A stretch of DNA of 64,000 nucleotides from Actimicrobium sp035984655 (lineage in GTDB: Bacteria; Pseudomonadota; Gammaproteobacteria; Burkholderiales; Burkholderiaceae_D): the NCBI RefSeq assembly GCF_035984655.1, contig NZ_JAXCHT010000017.1, positions 1 through 64,000 on the forward strand, read 5' to 3'. Within the stretch, counting starts at the first letter, position 1. Every line of letters starts with the position of its first letter. This document shows positions 15,419 to 24,532 of this stretch, in pieces. The notes beneath the pieces are model-generated. The model was not told where the DNA came from and ran no database searches. It saw nothing but the letters and a program-made list of their open reading frames with translations. Made by a program: the position numbers and the translations under genes.

Positions 15419-16993
15419 ATGGATAAGATCCTGGCCGACCTGCGACGGCACCTGCGCGCGATGTGGCGCTATCGCTGGCACGGCCTGATCAGCGCCTGGG
15501 TGGTCGCGCTGCTGGGCGCGGTCGTGGTGATGATGATCCCGAAGAAATACGAAGCGTCGGCGCGCATCTTCGTCAATACCGATTCGATCCTCAAACCCCT
15601 GATGGCCGGCATGGCGGTGCAACCCAATACCGACCAGCGCATCGCCATGTTCAGCCGGCTGCTGCTGAGCCGGCCGAATGTCGAACAATTGATCGACCAG
15701 TCCGGCATGGGCGCGCGCCTGACTACGCCGGAGCAGCGCCAGGCCATGATTGACGACGTGCTCAAGGTGCTCGACATCCAGGCTGCGGGCGAACGTGACA
15801 ATGTCTACCTCATCAAGTTTCGCGATACCGAAGCGGCGCGCGCCAGGCGCGTGGTCGAATTGCTGGTCGCCCGATTCATCGATTCCAGCCAGCGCAACCG
15901 CGGCACCGACGACGCTGCCAGGAAGTTCATTGATACCCAGGCTGCGCTGTACGAAACCCGACTGCGCGACGCCGAAGCGCGCCTGAAGCAGTTCAAGTTG
16001 CACAACCTGGCCGGCGGCAAGGACAGCTTCCAGCCCGATGGCAAAGGCTACTTCGCCCAGATGGCGACGCTGGCCGAGCAACTCAGCCAGGCGCAACTGC
16101 AGTTGCGCGAAGCCGAGCGATCGCGCGACGCCTATCGCAGCAGCCTCGCCGCCGAATACGGTCCGGCGCCATCGGCCAGCGTCAATGGCGCGGCCGGTGG
16201 CGGCAGCCTGCCTGAAATCACGGCGCGCATCGATACCCTCAAGCGTAGTCTCGACGACATGCTGCAGAAATACACCGACGCGCATCCGGACGTGAAAGGC
16301 GCCCGCCGCGTGCTGGCGACGCTGGAGCGCCAGCGCCGCGCCGCGCTGGCCGAAGTGCGCCGCACCGGCGTCGCGCCCGCCGCCACCGGCATGGCGGGAA
16401 TGCGGGCGTCGGAGCAGCTCAAGGTCAGCCTGGCGCAGGCCGAGGCCTCGGTCGCTTCGCTGCAGGCGCGGGTCGGCGAATATGCCAGTCGCCTGACCGA
16501 CCTGCGCGAGGTGGCCAGGCAGGTGCCGGAGCGCGAAGCCGAGCTGGCCCAGCTCAACCGCGACTACGACATCAACAAAAAAAATTACGAAGAACTGGTC
16601 ACGCGCCGCGAATCGGCCAACATCAGCGGCGACATGCAATCGGTGGTGGGGGTGGCCGACGTCCGGCTGATCGATCCGCCGCGGGTGGCGCCGTCCATGA
16701 AGGGGCCGTCGCGCACGCTGTTGCTGGCGGCGACGCTGTTGCTCGGTGCGGGCGTCGGACTGGTGGTGAGCTTCCTGCTCAAGGAATTGCATCCGCGCGT
16801 GCACGACACCATCGAACTGGAGCAAACCTTTGGCCTGCCGGTGCTGGGCGTGATTTCACGGCTCACCAACCCGCTTGCCGAGCGCGAACAGCGGCGCGGA
16901 CTGGTGCGCTTCGCGCAGATGGCGGCGGTGCTGGCCGGCATCTATCTGGGGGTGCTGGCGGCCGGGGTGATTCTGACCAGGCAGGTGGCCTGA
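15419..16993 (+). CDS. XrtA/PEP-CTERM-type polysaccharide chain-length determinant (Wzz family)
   Basis: A 524-residue polysaccharide co-polymerase. A first TM helix (about 19-40) opens a Wzz domain (KKYEASARIFVNTDSILKPL), followed by a long periplasmic coiled coil (residues 150-400, e.g. AALYETRLRDAEARLKQFKL and QLNRDYDINKKNYEELVTRR). A Pro-containing second TM follows (about 430-455), and a further hydrophobic segment closes the C-terminus. Sequence character matches the exosortase-associated chain-length family. Such proteins set exopolysaccharide length together with a polymerase and usually a BY-kinase encoded next door. Here no kinase, glycosyltransferase or exosortase follows, so it is an orphan within this window. 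Confidence 0.85.
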   Translation: MDKILADLRRHLRAMWRYRWHGLISAWVVALLGAVVVMMIPKKYEASARIFVNTDSILKPLMAGMAVQPNTDQRIAMFSRLLLSRPNVEQLIDQSGMGARLTTPEQRQAMIDDVLKVLDIQAAGERDNVYLIKFRDTEAARARRVVELLVARFIDSSQRNRGTDDAARKFIDTQAALYETRLRDAEARLKQFKLHNLAGGKDSFQPDGKGYFAQMATLAEQLSQAQLQLREAERSRDAYRSSLAAEYGPAPSASVNGAAGGGSLPEITARIDTLKRSLDDMLQKYTDAHPDVKGARRVLATLERQRRAALAEVRRTGVAPAATGMAGMRASEQLKVSLAQAEASVASLQARVGEYASRLTDLREVARQVPEREAELAQLNRDYDINKKNYEELVTRRESANISGDMQSVVGVADVRLIDPPRVAPSMKGPSRTLLLAATLLLGAGVGLVVSFLLKELHPRVHDTIELEQTFGLPVLGVISRLTNPLAEREQRRGLVRFAQMAAVLAGIYLGVLAAGVILTRQVA

Positions 16994-17156
16994 CGCGACG
17001 GTAGCGGTTCCGGTGCGCGCGCCACGGCATCGGCCGAAGGCGCGACCGCGTCCGGCGGCGCGCAGCGATTGGCAGGAATTGATGGTTGATTGTCCGTCAT
17101 GCCATGGGTAGTTTTTCGATAATGGCTTCTCCCATCCATTGCGATTGCCCACTGCC

Positions 17157-18275
17157 ATGCCTTCCATCCTGCGTAAGCTGTTCACCGTTGCCGTCTTGTG
17201 CGCCACCTGCGCCCTTGCCACCACGTCGTTTGCGGCCGACCCGCCGACTGACCATATCGCGCCGTACCATGACCGCTTCGGGCGGACCCGTCCGGTGGTC
17301 GCGGTGATCGGCGAAAATCGCGGCACCGAACTGATTGATTTCATGGTCCCGTTCAGTGTGTTGACACAGTCCGGCGCGGCCGACACCATCGCAGTGGCCA
17401 CCCATGCCGGCCCGCTGACGATGCGCCCGGCGCTGCAGATCATGCCGCAGGCCACCATCGAGGCGTTCGATGCGCGCTATCCGGAGGGCGCCGATTACGT
17501 GATCGTGCCGGCGGTGGTGCATTCTGACGATACCGTCCTGCTGGCCTGGATCGCGGCCCAGGGCGCCAGCGGCAGCACCATCGTCAGCATCTGCGACGGC
17601 GCACTGGTGGTGGCCAACACCGGCCTGATGAAGGGCCATCGCGCCACCGGGCACTGGGCCACCGATCAGTTGCGCCAGCAGAATTACCCGGACACCCAAT
17701 GGTTGCAGAATGCGCGCTATGTTGCCGATGGCCGCATCGTGTCCAGCGCCGGCATCAGTGCCGCAATGCCGACCGCGCTGGCGCTGGTCGAAGCAATTGC
17801 CGGTCCGCAGCGCGCCGCGGCGCTGGCCGCGGAGCTCGGTGTGAGCAGCTGGGATACGCAGCATGACAGCGCGGTATTCCATCCGCGCCTGGGCCTCAAC
17901 CTGACCGCCTTCGCGACCACCCACTTCACCAACGGCTGGTGGTATCCGATGCAGGATATCGGCGTGCTGGTCGCCCCTGGCGTCGACGACATCGCGCTGG
18001 CGCTGACCATGGATGCCTACTCGCGCACCGGTCGCAGCCGCGCCCGGTCACTGGCGGGCTCGGCGCAACCGATCCTTACCCGGCACGGCCTGACGGTATT
18101 GCCGGACCGGGTGATCGCGGCGGGCAACCAGCCGACCCGGGTGCTGCCGGAGTTCGCGGCAACGGCGCCTGCGCAGGCGCTGGATCAGGCGCTGGCCGGC
18201 ATCGCCCTGATGTACGGCAAAAACACGGCGTATGGCGTTGCACTCGATCTGGAATATCCGGGTTTTCGCAATTAG
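17157..18275 (+). CDS. Exported DJ-1/PfpI (GATase1-like) protein
   Basis: About 372 residues from ATG 17157. A signal peptide (KLFTVAVLCATCALATTSFA) is followed by a DJ-1/PfpI-type domain (about 45-215). It has GENRGTELIDFMVPFSVL, VIVPAVV and the nucleophile elbow SICDGAL (C146). The fold is the same as the sensor half of GlxA/FtrA-type AraC regulators, but there is no DNA-binding domain. The C-terminal 150 residues (HPRLGLNLTAFATTHF, LGV-type repeats, GKNTAYGVALDLEYPGF) are not recognised. It lies 53 bp upstream of a GlxA-type regulator in the same direction, suggesting that the two are functionally linked. Its periplasmic role is unknown. Confidence 0.82.
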   Translation: MPSILRKLFTVAVLCATCALATTSFAADPPTDHIAPYHDRFGRTRPVVAVIGENRGTELIDFMVPFSVLTQSGAADTIAVATHAGPLTMRPALQIMPQATIEAFDARYPEGADYVIVPAVVHSDDTVLLAWIAAQGASGSTIVSICDGALVVANTGLMKGHRATGHWATDQLRQQNYPDTQWLQNARYVADGRIVSSAGISAAMPTALALVEAIAGPQRAAALAAELGVSSWDTQHDSAVFHPRLGLNLTAFATTHFTNGWWYPMQDIGVLVAPGVDDIALALTMDAYSRTGRSRARSLAGSAQPILTRHGLTVLPDRVIAAGNQPTRVLPEFAATAPAQALDQALAGIALMYGKNTAYGVALDLEYPGFRN

Positions 18276-18328
18276 CCTGCATTTGATGGCACCATGAACG
18301 GCATCATCCCTTCGCCCCCATCCTGCCG

Positions 18329-19327
18329 ATGACTCCAATCAAGACGCGCCGCATCGTTCTGCTGGCGTTCGATCACATGAACCTGATCGATCTGAGCGGC
18401 CCGCTGCAAGCCCTGGCCACCGCCAGCCGGCGCTTTTCCGGCGCCGGGCCAATGCTGTACGACACCGTGGTGGCCTCGGTGGCCGGCGGCCTGATCACCA
18501 CCGGCTGCGGTCTGGCGGTGCAAACAGTGCCGCTGGCGGCGCTCGACGGCCTGGCCATCGATACCTTGATTGCGCCCGGTGGCTGCAAGGGCGAGCAGTT
18601 TTACGCGCCGCCGCAACTGGTCAGCTGGATCGCCAGCCGTGCGCCGGGGGTGCGGCGACTCTGTTCGGTCTGCACCGGTGCGTTCCTGCTGGCGGCGGCC
18701 GGACAACTCGATGGGCGGCAGGTCGCCACCCACTGGGAATGGGTTGGACGCCTCAAGCAGCTGCATCCCGCCATTCGCATCGACGCCAACAAGATTTTCA
18801 TCCAGGACGGCTCGGTCTGGACCTCGGCCGGCGTCACGGCCGGCATCGATCTGACGCTGGCCCTGATCGACGCCGACTTCGGCCATCGGGTGGCGATCGA
18901 AACAGCGCGCCAGCTGGTGATGTTCATCAAGCGCTCGGGCGGACAGTCGCAGTTCAGCGTGCCGCTGGCGGCGCAGTCGATCGACGGCGGCACCTTTGCC
19001 GAGCTGCATGCCTGGATCGCCGCCAATCTGGCGGGCGACCTGTGCGTCGAGCGCCTGGCCGAACAGGCTGGCATGGCGCCGCGCACCTTTGCCCGCCTGT
19101 ATGTCAGCAAGATCGGCCGCACCCCAGCCAAGACCGTCGAAGCGATGCGGCTGGAGGCGGCCTGTCGCGCGCTGGAAGACACCGGCCTGCCGCTCAAGCG
19201 CATTGCCGTGGCGGTCGGCTATGGCGAGGAACAAACCCTGCGGCGAGTGTTCCAGCGCCAGCTGGGCGTCAGTCCGGCGCACTACCGTGGCCGCTTTTCG
19301 GCGCAATCCGCAACGCCCGTGCTGTAG
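18329..19327 (+). CDS. GlxA family AraC-type regulator (DJ-1/PfpI + HTH)
   Basis: A 332-residue regulator. Residues 1-200 form a DJ-1/PfpI domain (RIVLLAFDHMNLIDLSGPLQ, TLIAPGGC, LCSVCTGAFLLAAAG with C112 and C115). Residues 225-325 form a double AraC helix-turn-helix (ERLAEQAGMAPRTFARLYV and KRIAVAVGYGEEQTLRRVF, ending SPAHYRGRF). This is the layout of FtrA/GlxA/CdhR-type activators of amino-acid-derivative or quaternary-amine catabolism. It follows the exported DJ-1-like gene and precedes parE by 149 bp. No obvious catabolic target is adjacent. Confidence 0.92.
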   Translation: MTPIKTRRIVLLAFDHMNLIDLSGPLQALATASRRFSGAGPMLYDTVVASVAGGLITTGCGLAVQTVPLAALDGLAIDTLIAPGGCKGEQFYAPPQLVSWIASRAPGVRRLCSVCTGAFLLAAAGQLDGRQVATHWEWVGRLKQLHPAIRIDANKIFIQDGSVWTSAGVTAGIDLTLALIDADFGHRVAIETARQLVMFIKRSGGQSQFSVPLAAQSIDGGTFAELHAWIAANLAGDLCVERLAEQAGMAPRTFARLYVSKIGRTPAKTVEAMRLEAACRALEDTGLPLKRIAVAVGYGEEQTLRRVFQRQLGVSPAHYRGRFSAQSATPVL

Positions 19328-19476
19328 CAATACCGGCAAGCCGTCGTCGGTTTTTTGCCAATCGACGCGGTTGGCCTGTCGCCAACAAATCCCCCGTCCC
19401 GGCAACCTCCATTAGAATGCACACCATCGCCGCAGCCCGGCATCGGTCAATCCTGTCAAAAAAGCACCTATCCTGA

Positions 19477-21465
19477 ATGGCAACCAAGAAACCCGCCCCC
19501 TCCGATTACAGTGAATCATCGATCCGTGTCCTGAAAGGACTGGAGCCGGTCAAGCAACGCCCCGGCATGTATACGCGCACCGAGAGTCCGCTGCACATCA
19601 TCCAGGAAGTCATCGATAACGCCTCCGATGAAGCGCTGGGCGGCTACTGCGGGCACATCGTGGTGACGCAGAATGCCGATGGCAGCGTCAGCGTCGACGA
19701 TGACGGGCGCGGCATTCCGGTTGGCATGCATCCGGAAGAAGGCGTCCCCACCGTCGAGATCGTGTTCACCCGCCTGCACGCCGGCGGCAAATTCGACAAG
19801 GGTTCCGGCGGCGCGTACGCGTTCTCGGGCGGCTTGCACGGCGTCGGGGTCTCGGTGACCAACGCGTTGTCGAGCCGGCTCGAAATCACGGTCTGGCGCG
19901 AAGGTGGCGTCCACACGCTGGCGTTTGCCGATGGCGACCTGATCGAACCGCTGAGCTCGCGCCCGATTACGCGCGACGACAAGAAATCCGGTACCCGCGT
20001 GACGGCGTGGCCGAATCCGAAGTACTTCGACTCGCCGGCGATTTCGCAATCGGAACTGCAGCGCTTGCTGCGTTCGAAGGCGGTGCTGCTGCCCGGCGTG
20101 AAGGTCACGCTGGTCAATGGCAAGACCGGTGAATCACAGACCTGGCAATACGAACAGGGCTTGCGCGGTTATCTGGTCGAGTGCCTGGCGCAGACCACCA
20201 GCAGCGAACCGCTGATCCCGCTGTTCGAAGGCGAACAATATGCCAGCGCTGACGCCGATGGCTTTGCCGAAGGCGAAGGCGCGGCCTGGGTGGTGGCGTG
20301 GACTGAAGACGGCGGCGTGGTGCGCGAGTCGTACGTCAACCTGATCCCCACTTCGGCGGGCGGCACCCATGAATCGGGCTTGCGCGAAGGCCTGTTCGGC
20401 GCGGTGAAAAGTTTTGTCGAGTTGCATTCGCTGCTGCCGAAAGGCGTCAAGCTGCTGTCCGACGATGTCTTTGCGCGGGTCTCGTTCGTGCTCTCGGCCA
20501 AGGTGCTCGATCCGCAGTTCCAGGGCCAGATCAAGGAACGCCTGAATTCGCGCGATGCGGTGCGACTGGTGTCGAGCTTCGTGCGGCCGCCGCTGGAACT
20601 CTGGCTCAATGAGCACGTCGAGTTCGGCAAGAAGCTGGCCGACCTGGTCATCAAGCAGGCCCAAAGCCGGCTACGATCAGCGCAAAAAGTCGAAAAGAAA
20701 AAATCCTCCGGCGTGGCAGTGTTGCCCGGCAAGCTGACCGATTGCGAATCGAACGACATCAGCCGCAATGAAATCTTTCTGGTCGAGGGCGACTCCGCCG
20801 GCGGCTCGGCCAAGATGGGACGCGACAAGGAATTCCAGGCCATCCTGCCGTTGCGCGGCAAGGTCCTGAATGCCTGGGAAACCGAACGCGACCGCTTGTT
20901 TGCCAACAATGAAATCCACGATATCGCGGTGGCCATCGGCGTCGATCCGCATGGCAAGCTGGATTCGCCCGACCTGTCCAACCTGCGCTATGGCCGCATC
21001 TGCATCCTGTCGGACGCCGACGTTGATGGTTCGCACATCCAGGTACTGCTGTTGACGCTATTCTTCAAGCATTTCCCGAAACTGATCGACAAGGGCCACA
21101 TCTGCATCGCCCGGCCGCCACTGTTTCGGGTCGATGCACCGGCACGCGGCAAGAAACCGGCGCAGAAGATCTATGCGCTCGACAGCGGCGAACTGGTCGC
21201 GATCGAAGACAAGCTGCGCAAGGACGGCGTCAAGGAAGGCGCCTGGGGCATCTCGCGCTTCAAGGGGCTGGGGGAAATGAATGCCGAACAGTTGTGGGAA
21301 ACCACCATGAATCCGGACACCCGACGGCTGCTGCCGGTGGCGCTGGGCGACTTTGACCTGGCCGCGTCCGAAGCGCGCTTCAACATGTTGATGGGTAAAG
21401 GCGAAGCGGCTGCGCGGCGCGCCTGGATTGAAGAGCATGGCAACGATGTTCAGGCCGACATTTAA
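19477..21465 (+). CDS. parE: DNA topoisomerase IV subunit B
   Basis: A 662-residue type IIA topoisomerase ATPase subunit. The GHKL ATPase region has EVIDNASDEALGGYCGHI (N box) and DDGRGIPVGMHPEEGVPTVE, with SGGLHGVGVSVTNALS for the ATP lid. The transducer domain follows, and the TOPRIM domain holds LVEGDSAGGSAKMGRD and LSDADVDGSHI. Length and the lack of the GyrB insert fit ParE. It decatenates daughter chromosomes as a heterotetramer with ParC, encoded 760 bp downstream. A lytic transglycosylase gene lies between the two and overlaps the parE end, so the three are probably co-transcribed. Confidence 0.96.
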   Translation: MATKKPAPSDYSESSIRVLKGLEPVKQRPGMYTRTESPLHIIQEVIDNASDEALGGYCGHIVVTQNADGSVSVDDDGRGIPVGMHPEEGVPTVEIVFTRLHAGGKFDKGSGGAYAFSGGLHGVGVSVTNALSSRLEITVWREGGVHTLAFADGDLIEPLSSRPITRDDKKSGTRVTAWPNPKYFDSPAISQSELQRLLRSKAVLLPGVKVTLVNGKTGESQTWQYEQGLRGYLVECLAQTTSSEPLIPLFEGEQYASADADGFAEGEGAAWVVAWTEDGGVVRESYVNLIPTSAGGTHESGLREGLFGAVKSFVELHSLLPKGVKLLSDDVFARVSFVLSAKVLDPQFQGQIKERLNSRDAVRLVSSFVRPPLELWLNEHVEFGKKLADLVIKQAQSRLRSAQKVEKKKSSGVAVLPGKLTDCESNDISRNEIFLVEGDSAGGSAKMGRDKEFQAILPLRGKVLNAWETERDRLFANNEIHDIAVAIGVDPHGKLDSPDLSNLRYGRICILSDADVDGSHIQVLLLTLFFKHFPKLIDKGHICIARPPLFRVDAPARGKKPAQKIYALDSGELVAIEDKLRKDGVKEGAWGISRFKGLGEMNAEQLWETTMNPDTRRLLPVALGDFDLAASEARFNMLMGKGEAAARRAWIEEHGNDVQADI

Positions 21466-22204
21466 CCGCCTGCTGTTACTGGCGGCGTGCCTGGTCACGC
21501 CGTTGGCGCACGCCGATATCTTCGGCTATGTCGATGCCGACGGCGAAACCCATTTCGCCACCCAGAAGCTCGACCCGCGTTACACGCTGTACATCAAGGG
21601 CGATGGGGTGTTCGATTCGAGCGAGGCGCGGGCCGAAGGCACAGTCGCGCGCAGCCGCTTTTCCGAAGCCATCACGCGCCACCCCAACCTCAAGAAATAC
21701 GAAGCGCTGGTGATCGCCGCGGCGGCCGAGTTCAAGGTCGATGTCGCGCTGATGAAAGCGGTAATGGCGGCCGAATCCGGTTTCAATCCGGGCGCCGTGT
21801 CGCCCAAGGGCGCGATCGGCCTGATGCAGATCATGCCGGCCACCGCCGAGCGCTATGGCGTGGCCGGCGACGCGCGCCGCAGTATCCAGCAGAAGCTGAC
21901 CGATCCGCAGACCAATGTCCGTCTTGCAGCACGCTACCTGCGCGACCTGAACGCGCTGTTTCCGAATCAGCAGCCGCTGGTGATCGCGTCGTACAACGCC
22001 GGCGAAGGCGCGGTACAAAAATACAAGAACACCGTGCCACCGTATCCGGAGACGCGCAACTACGTCCAGCTAGTGACCCAGTTCTACCAGGTCTTCATGC
22101 CGGTGGCCGCATCGCCGGCGCTGGCCAATGCCACGGGTCGCCGCATTCACCTGACCATTCCCGGCCGCAGCAACATGCCGGAACCGCTGACTTCCGCCAA
22201 TTAA
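21437..22204 (+). CDS. Lytic transglycosylase (SLT domain)
   Basis: About 255 residues from ATG 21437, or 252 from ATG 21446. The start lies inside the last 29 bp of parE, implying translational coupling. A signal peptide (RLLLLAACLVTPLAHA) leads to a short DUF4124-like stretch (DIFGYVDADGETHFATQ). The SLT domain (about 85-215) carries the catalytic Glu in MKAVMAAESGFNPGAVSPKG, then GLMQIMPATAERYGV, NVRLAARYLRDL and VIASYNAGEGAV. It cleaves peptidoglycan glycan strands in the periplasm, releasing 1,6-anhydro-muropeptides. Its place between parE and parC suggests coordination with chromosome segregation and division, but that is only contextual. Confidence 0.92.
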   Translation: MATMFRPTFNRLLLLAACLVTPLAHADIFGYVDADGETHFATQKLDPRYTLYIKGDGVFDSSEARAEGTVARSRFSEAITRHPNLKKYEALVIAAAAEFKVDVALMKAVMAAESGFNPGAVSPKGAIGLMQIMPATAERYGVAGDARRSIQQKLTDPQTNVRLAARYLRDLNALFPNQQPLVIASYNAGEGAVQKYKNTVPPYPETRNYVQLVTQFYQVFMPVAASPALANATGRRIHLTIPGRSNMPEPLTSAN

Positions 22205-22222
22205 CATTTTTCCGATCGATCC

Positions 22223-24532
22223 ATGACTGAACAAGCCAATCTTTTTGACGGCGTGCCGCCGCCAGACAGTGAAACGTTGACCCTCGCCAGCTTCGCCGAA
22301 CGCGCCTACCTGGATTACGCGATCTCGGTCGTCAAGGGCCGCGCGCTGCCCGATGTCAGCGATGGCCAGAAGCCGGTGCAGCGCCGCATCCTGTTCGCCA
22401 TGAACGAGCTTGGACTGGGTGCAGCCGCCAAGCCGCGCAAGTCGGCGGCGGTGGTCGGCGATGTGCTGGGCAAGCTGCATCCGCATGGCGATCAGTCGGT
22501 GTATGACGCGCTGGTGCGCATGGCGCAGAATTTTTCGTTGCGTTATCCACTCATCGACGGCCAGGGCAATTTCGGCTCGCGCGATGGCGATGGCGCAGCG
22601 GCGATGCGATATACCGAAGCGCGCCTGACGCCGATCTCGAGTCTGCTGCTCGATGAAATCGGCCAGGGCACGGTCGACTTCCAGCCGAATTACGATGGCT
22701 CGACCGAAGAACCGACCTTGCTGCCGGGACGCCTGCCGTTCGTGCTGCTCAACGGCGCCTCCGGCATTGCGGTAGGGATGGCCACCGAAATCCCGTCGCA
22801 CAATTTGCACGAAGTCGCGCAGGCCGCCGTGGCCATCATCCGCAATCCGGCACTGACCCATGCGCAACTGATGGAGATCATTCCCGGCCCGGATTTTCCG
22901 AGTGGCGGCCAGATCATCACCTCGGCGGTGGCACTGTCGGACATGTACCAAAGCGGGCGCGGCTCGCTCAAGGTGCGTGCCAAATGGAAGATCGAAGACA
23001 TGGCGCGCGGCCAGTGGCAGGCGGTGGTGACCGAACTGCCGCATGGCACGTCGGCGCAAAAGGTACTGGAAGAAATCGAAGAACTGACCAACCCGAAAAT
23101 CCGGCTTGGCAAAAAAACCCTGTCGCCCGAACAGCTGATGCAAAAGCAGCTGATGCTGTCGCTGCTCGATGCGGTGCGCGATGAATCCGGCCGCGAGGCG
23201 CCGGTGCGGCTGGTGTTCGAGCCGAAATCGAAGAACCAGGATCAGACCGAGTTCACCAACATGCTGCTGGCGAACACCTCGCTGGAAACCAGCGCGTCGA
23301 TGAATCTGGTGATGATCGGCGGCGATGGCCGGCCGCGCCAGAAAGGGCTGGGCGACATCTTGCGCGAGTGGATTGCGTTCCGCTTTGCGACCGTCACGCG
23401 ACGCACTGATTTCCGCCTCAACAAGGTCAACGACCGCATCCATATCCTGGAGGGCCGCGAGACCATCCTGCTCAATATCGACAAGGTGATCCGCATCATC
23501 CGCGAATCCGATGAGCCGAAGCCGGCGCTGATGGACGCCTTCAAGCTGTCGGACCGCCAGGCCGAGGACATCCTCGAAATCCGCCTGCGCCAATTGGCGC
23601 GCCTCGAAGCCATCAAGATCCAGCAGGAGCTGGCCGGTTTGCGCACCGAGCAAAGCACGCTGATCGACCTGCTCGGCAATCCGGCCGCGATGAAGAAGCT
23701 GATCATCAAGGAAATCGAAGCCGACGACAAGAAATTCGGCGACCCGCGCCGCACGCTGATCGAAGCAGCCGAACGCGCCAGCGTCGAGCAGAAAGTGATC
23801 GACGAAGCGGTCACGGTGGTGATCTCGCAAAAAGGCTGGGTGCGCGCGCGCACCGGGCATGGCCACGATCCGGCGCAATTCACGTTCAAGGCGGGCGACG
23901 ATCTGTACGGTACGTTCGAATGCCGCACCCTCGACACGCTGTTGGCGTTCGGCTCGAACGGCCGCATTTATTCGGTGCCGGTAGCCACCCTGCCCGGCGC
24001 GCGCGGCGACGGCGCGCCGATCACCTCGCTGGTCGAGCTGGCCAGCGGCAGCAGCATCCTGCATTACTTCGCCGGCGCCGCCGACAGCACCATGCTGCTG
24101 GCCTCGAATGCCGGCTACGGCTTCATCGCCAAGGCCGCCGACATGATCGGCCGCATCAAGGCCGGCAAGGCCTTCATCACGCTCGACAACGGTGATCTGC
24201 CGCTGCCACCCCGGCTGCTGTCGGCGACCTCCAGCGCAGTGGCCTGCCTGTCCGAAAAAGGCCGGCTGCTGGTGTTTGGCCTGGATGAGCTGAAAACCAT
24301 GAGCGGCGGGCGCGGCATGATCCTGATGGACCTGGAAGACAAGGAAAAGCTGCTGGCGGCGCAACCGATCAGCCAGCGCGGCGTCGTGGTTGCCGGCATC
24401 GGACGCGGCGGCAAGGCGCAGGAAGTCAGTCTCTCGGCAACCGGCCTGACGCCGCATATCGGCAAGCGCGCGCGCAAGGGCAAGGCGCTGGAATCGAAGC
24501 TCAAGCCACACACGCTGACGGCGATCAAATAG
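22223..24532 (+). CDS. parC: DNA topoisomerase IV subunit A
   Basis: A 769-residue type IIA topoisomerase cleavage subunit. The winged-helix/tower region includes AYLDYAISVVKGRALPDVSD, the catalytic tyrosine is in AAAMRYTEARL, and the C-terminal part forms a degenerate beta-pinwheel (residues 500-760). It acts with ParE in decatenation and is a fluoroquinolone target. In the quinolone pocket (HPHGDQSVYDAL) residue Q91 sits at the position equivalent to E. coli Ser80 and D95 at that of Glu84. Whether this is normal for the lineage cannot be told here. Its stop codon TAG shares its G with the GTG start of the next gene. Confidence 0.96.
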   Translation: MTEQANLFDGVPPPDSETLTLASFAERAYLDYAISVVKGRALPDVSDGQKPVQRRILFAMNELGLGAAAKPRKSAAVVGDVLGKLHPHGDQSVYDALVRMAQNFSLRYPLIDGQGNFGSRDGDGAAAMRYTEARLTPISSLLLDEIGQGTVDFQPNYDGSTEEPTLLPGRLPFVLLNGASGIAVGMATEIPSHNLHEVAQAAVAIIRNPALTHAQLMEIIPGPDFPSGGQIITSAVALSDMYQSGRGSLKVRAKWKIEDMARGQWQAVVTELPHGTSAQKVLEEIEELTNPKIRLGKKTLSPEQLMQKQLMLSLLDAVRDESGREAPVRLVFEPKSKNQDQTEFTNMLLANTSLETSASMNLVMIGGDGRPRQKGLGDILREWIAFRFATVTRRTDFRLNKVNDRIHILEGRETILLNIDKVIRIIRESDEPKPALMDAFKLSDRQAEDILEIRLRQLARLEAIKIQQELAGLRTEQSTLIDLLGNPAAMKKLIIKEIEADDKKFGDPRRTLIEAAERASVEQKVIDEAVTVVISQKGWVRARTGHGHDPAQFTFKAGDDLYGTFECRTLDTLLAFGSNGRIYSVPVATLPGARGDGAPITSLVELASGSSILHYFAGAADSTMLLASNAGYGFIAKAADMIGRIKAGKAFITLDNGDLPLPPRLLSATSSAVACLSEKGRLLVFGLDELKTMSGGRGMILMDLEDKEKLLAAQPISQRGVVVAGIGRGGKAQEVSLSATGLTPHIGKRARKGKALESKLKPHTLTAIK

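Noticed and set aside
15377..16825. 482-codon open frame antisense to the chain-length determinant
   Set aside because: Shadow of a strongly supported gene.
19337..19352. Terminator ahead of parE (CGTCGTCGG followed by T6)
   Set aside because: The T-run is good but the stem is only three or four base pairs.
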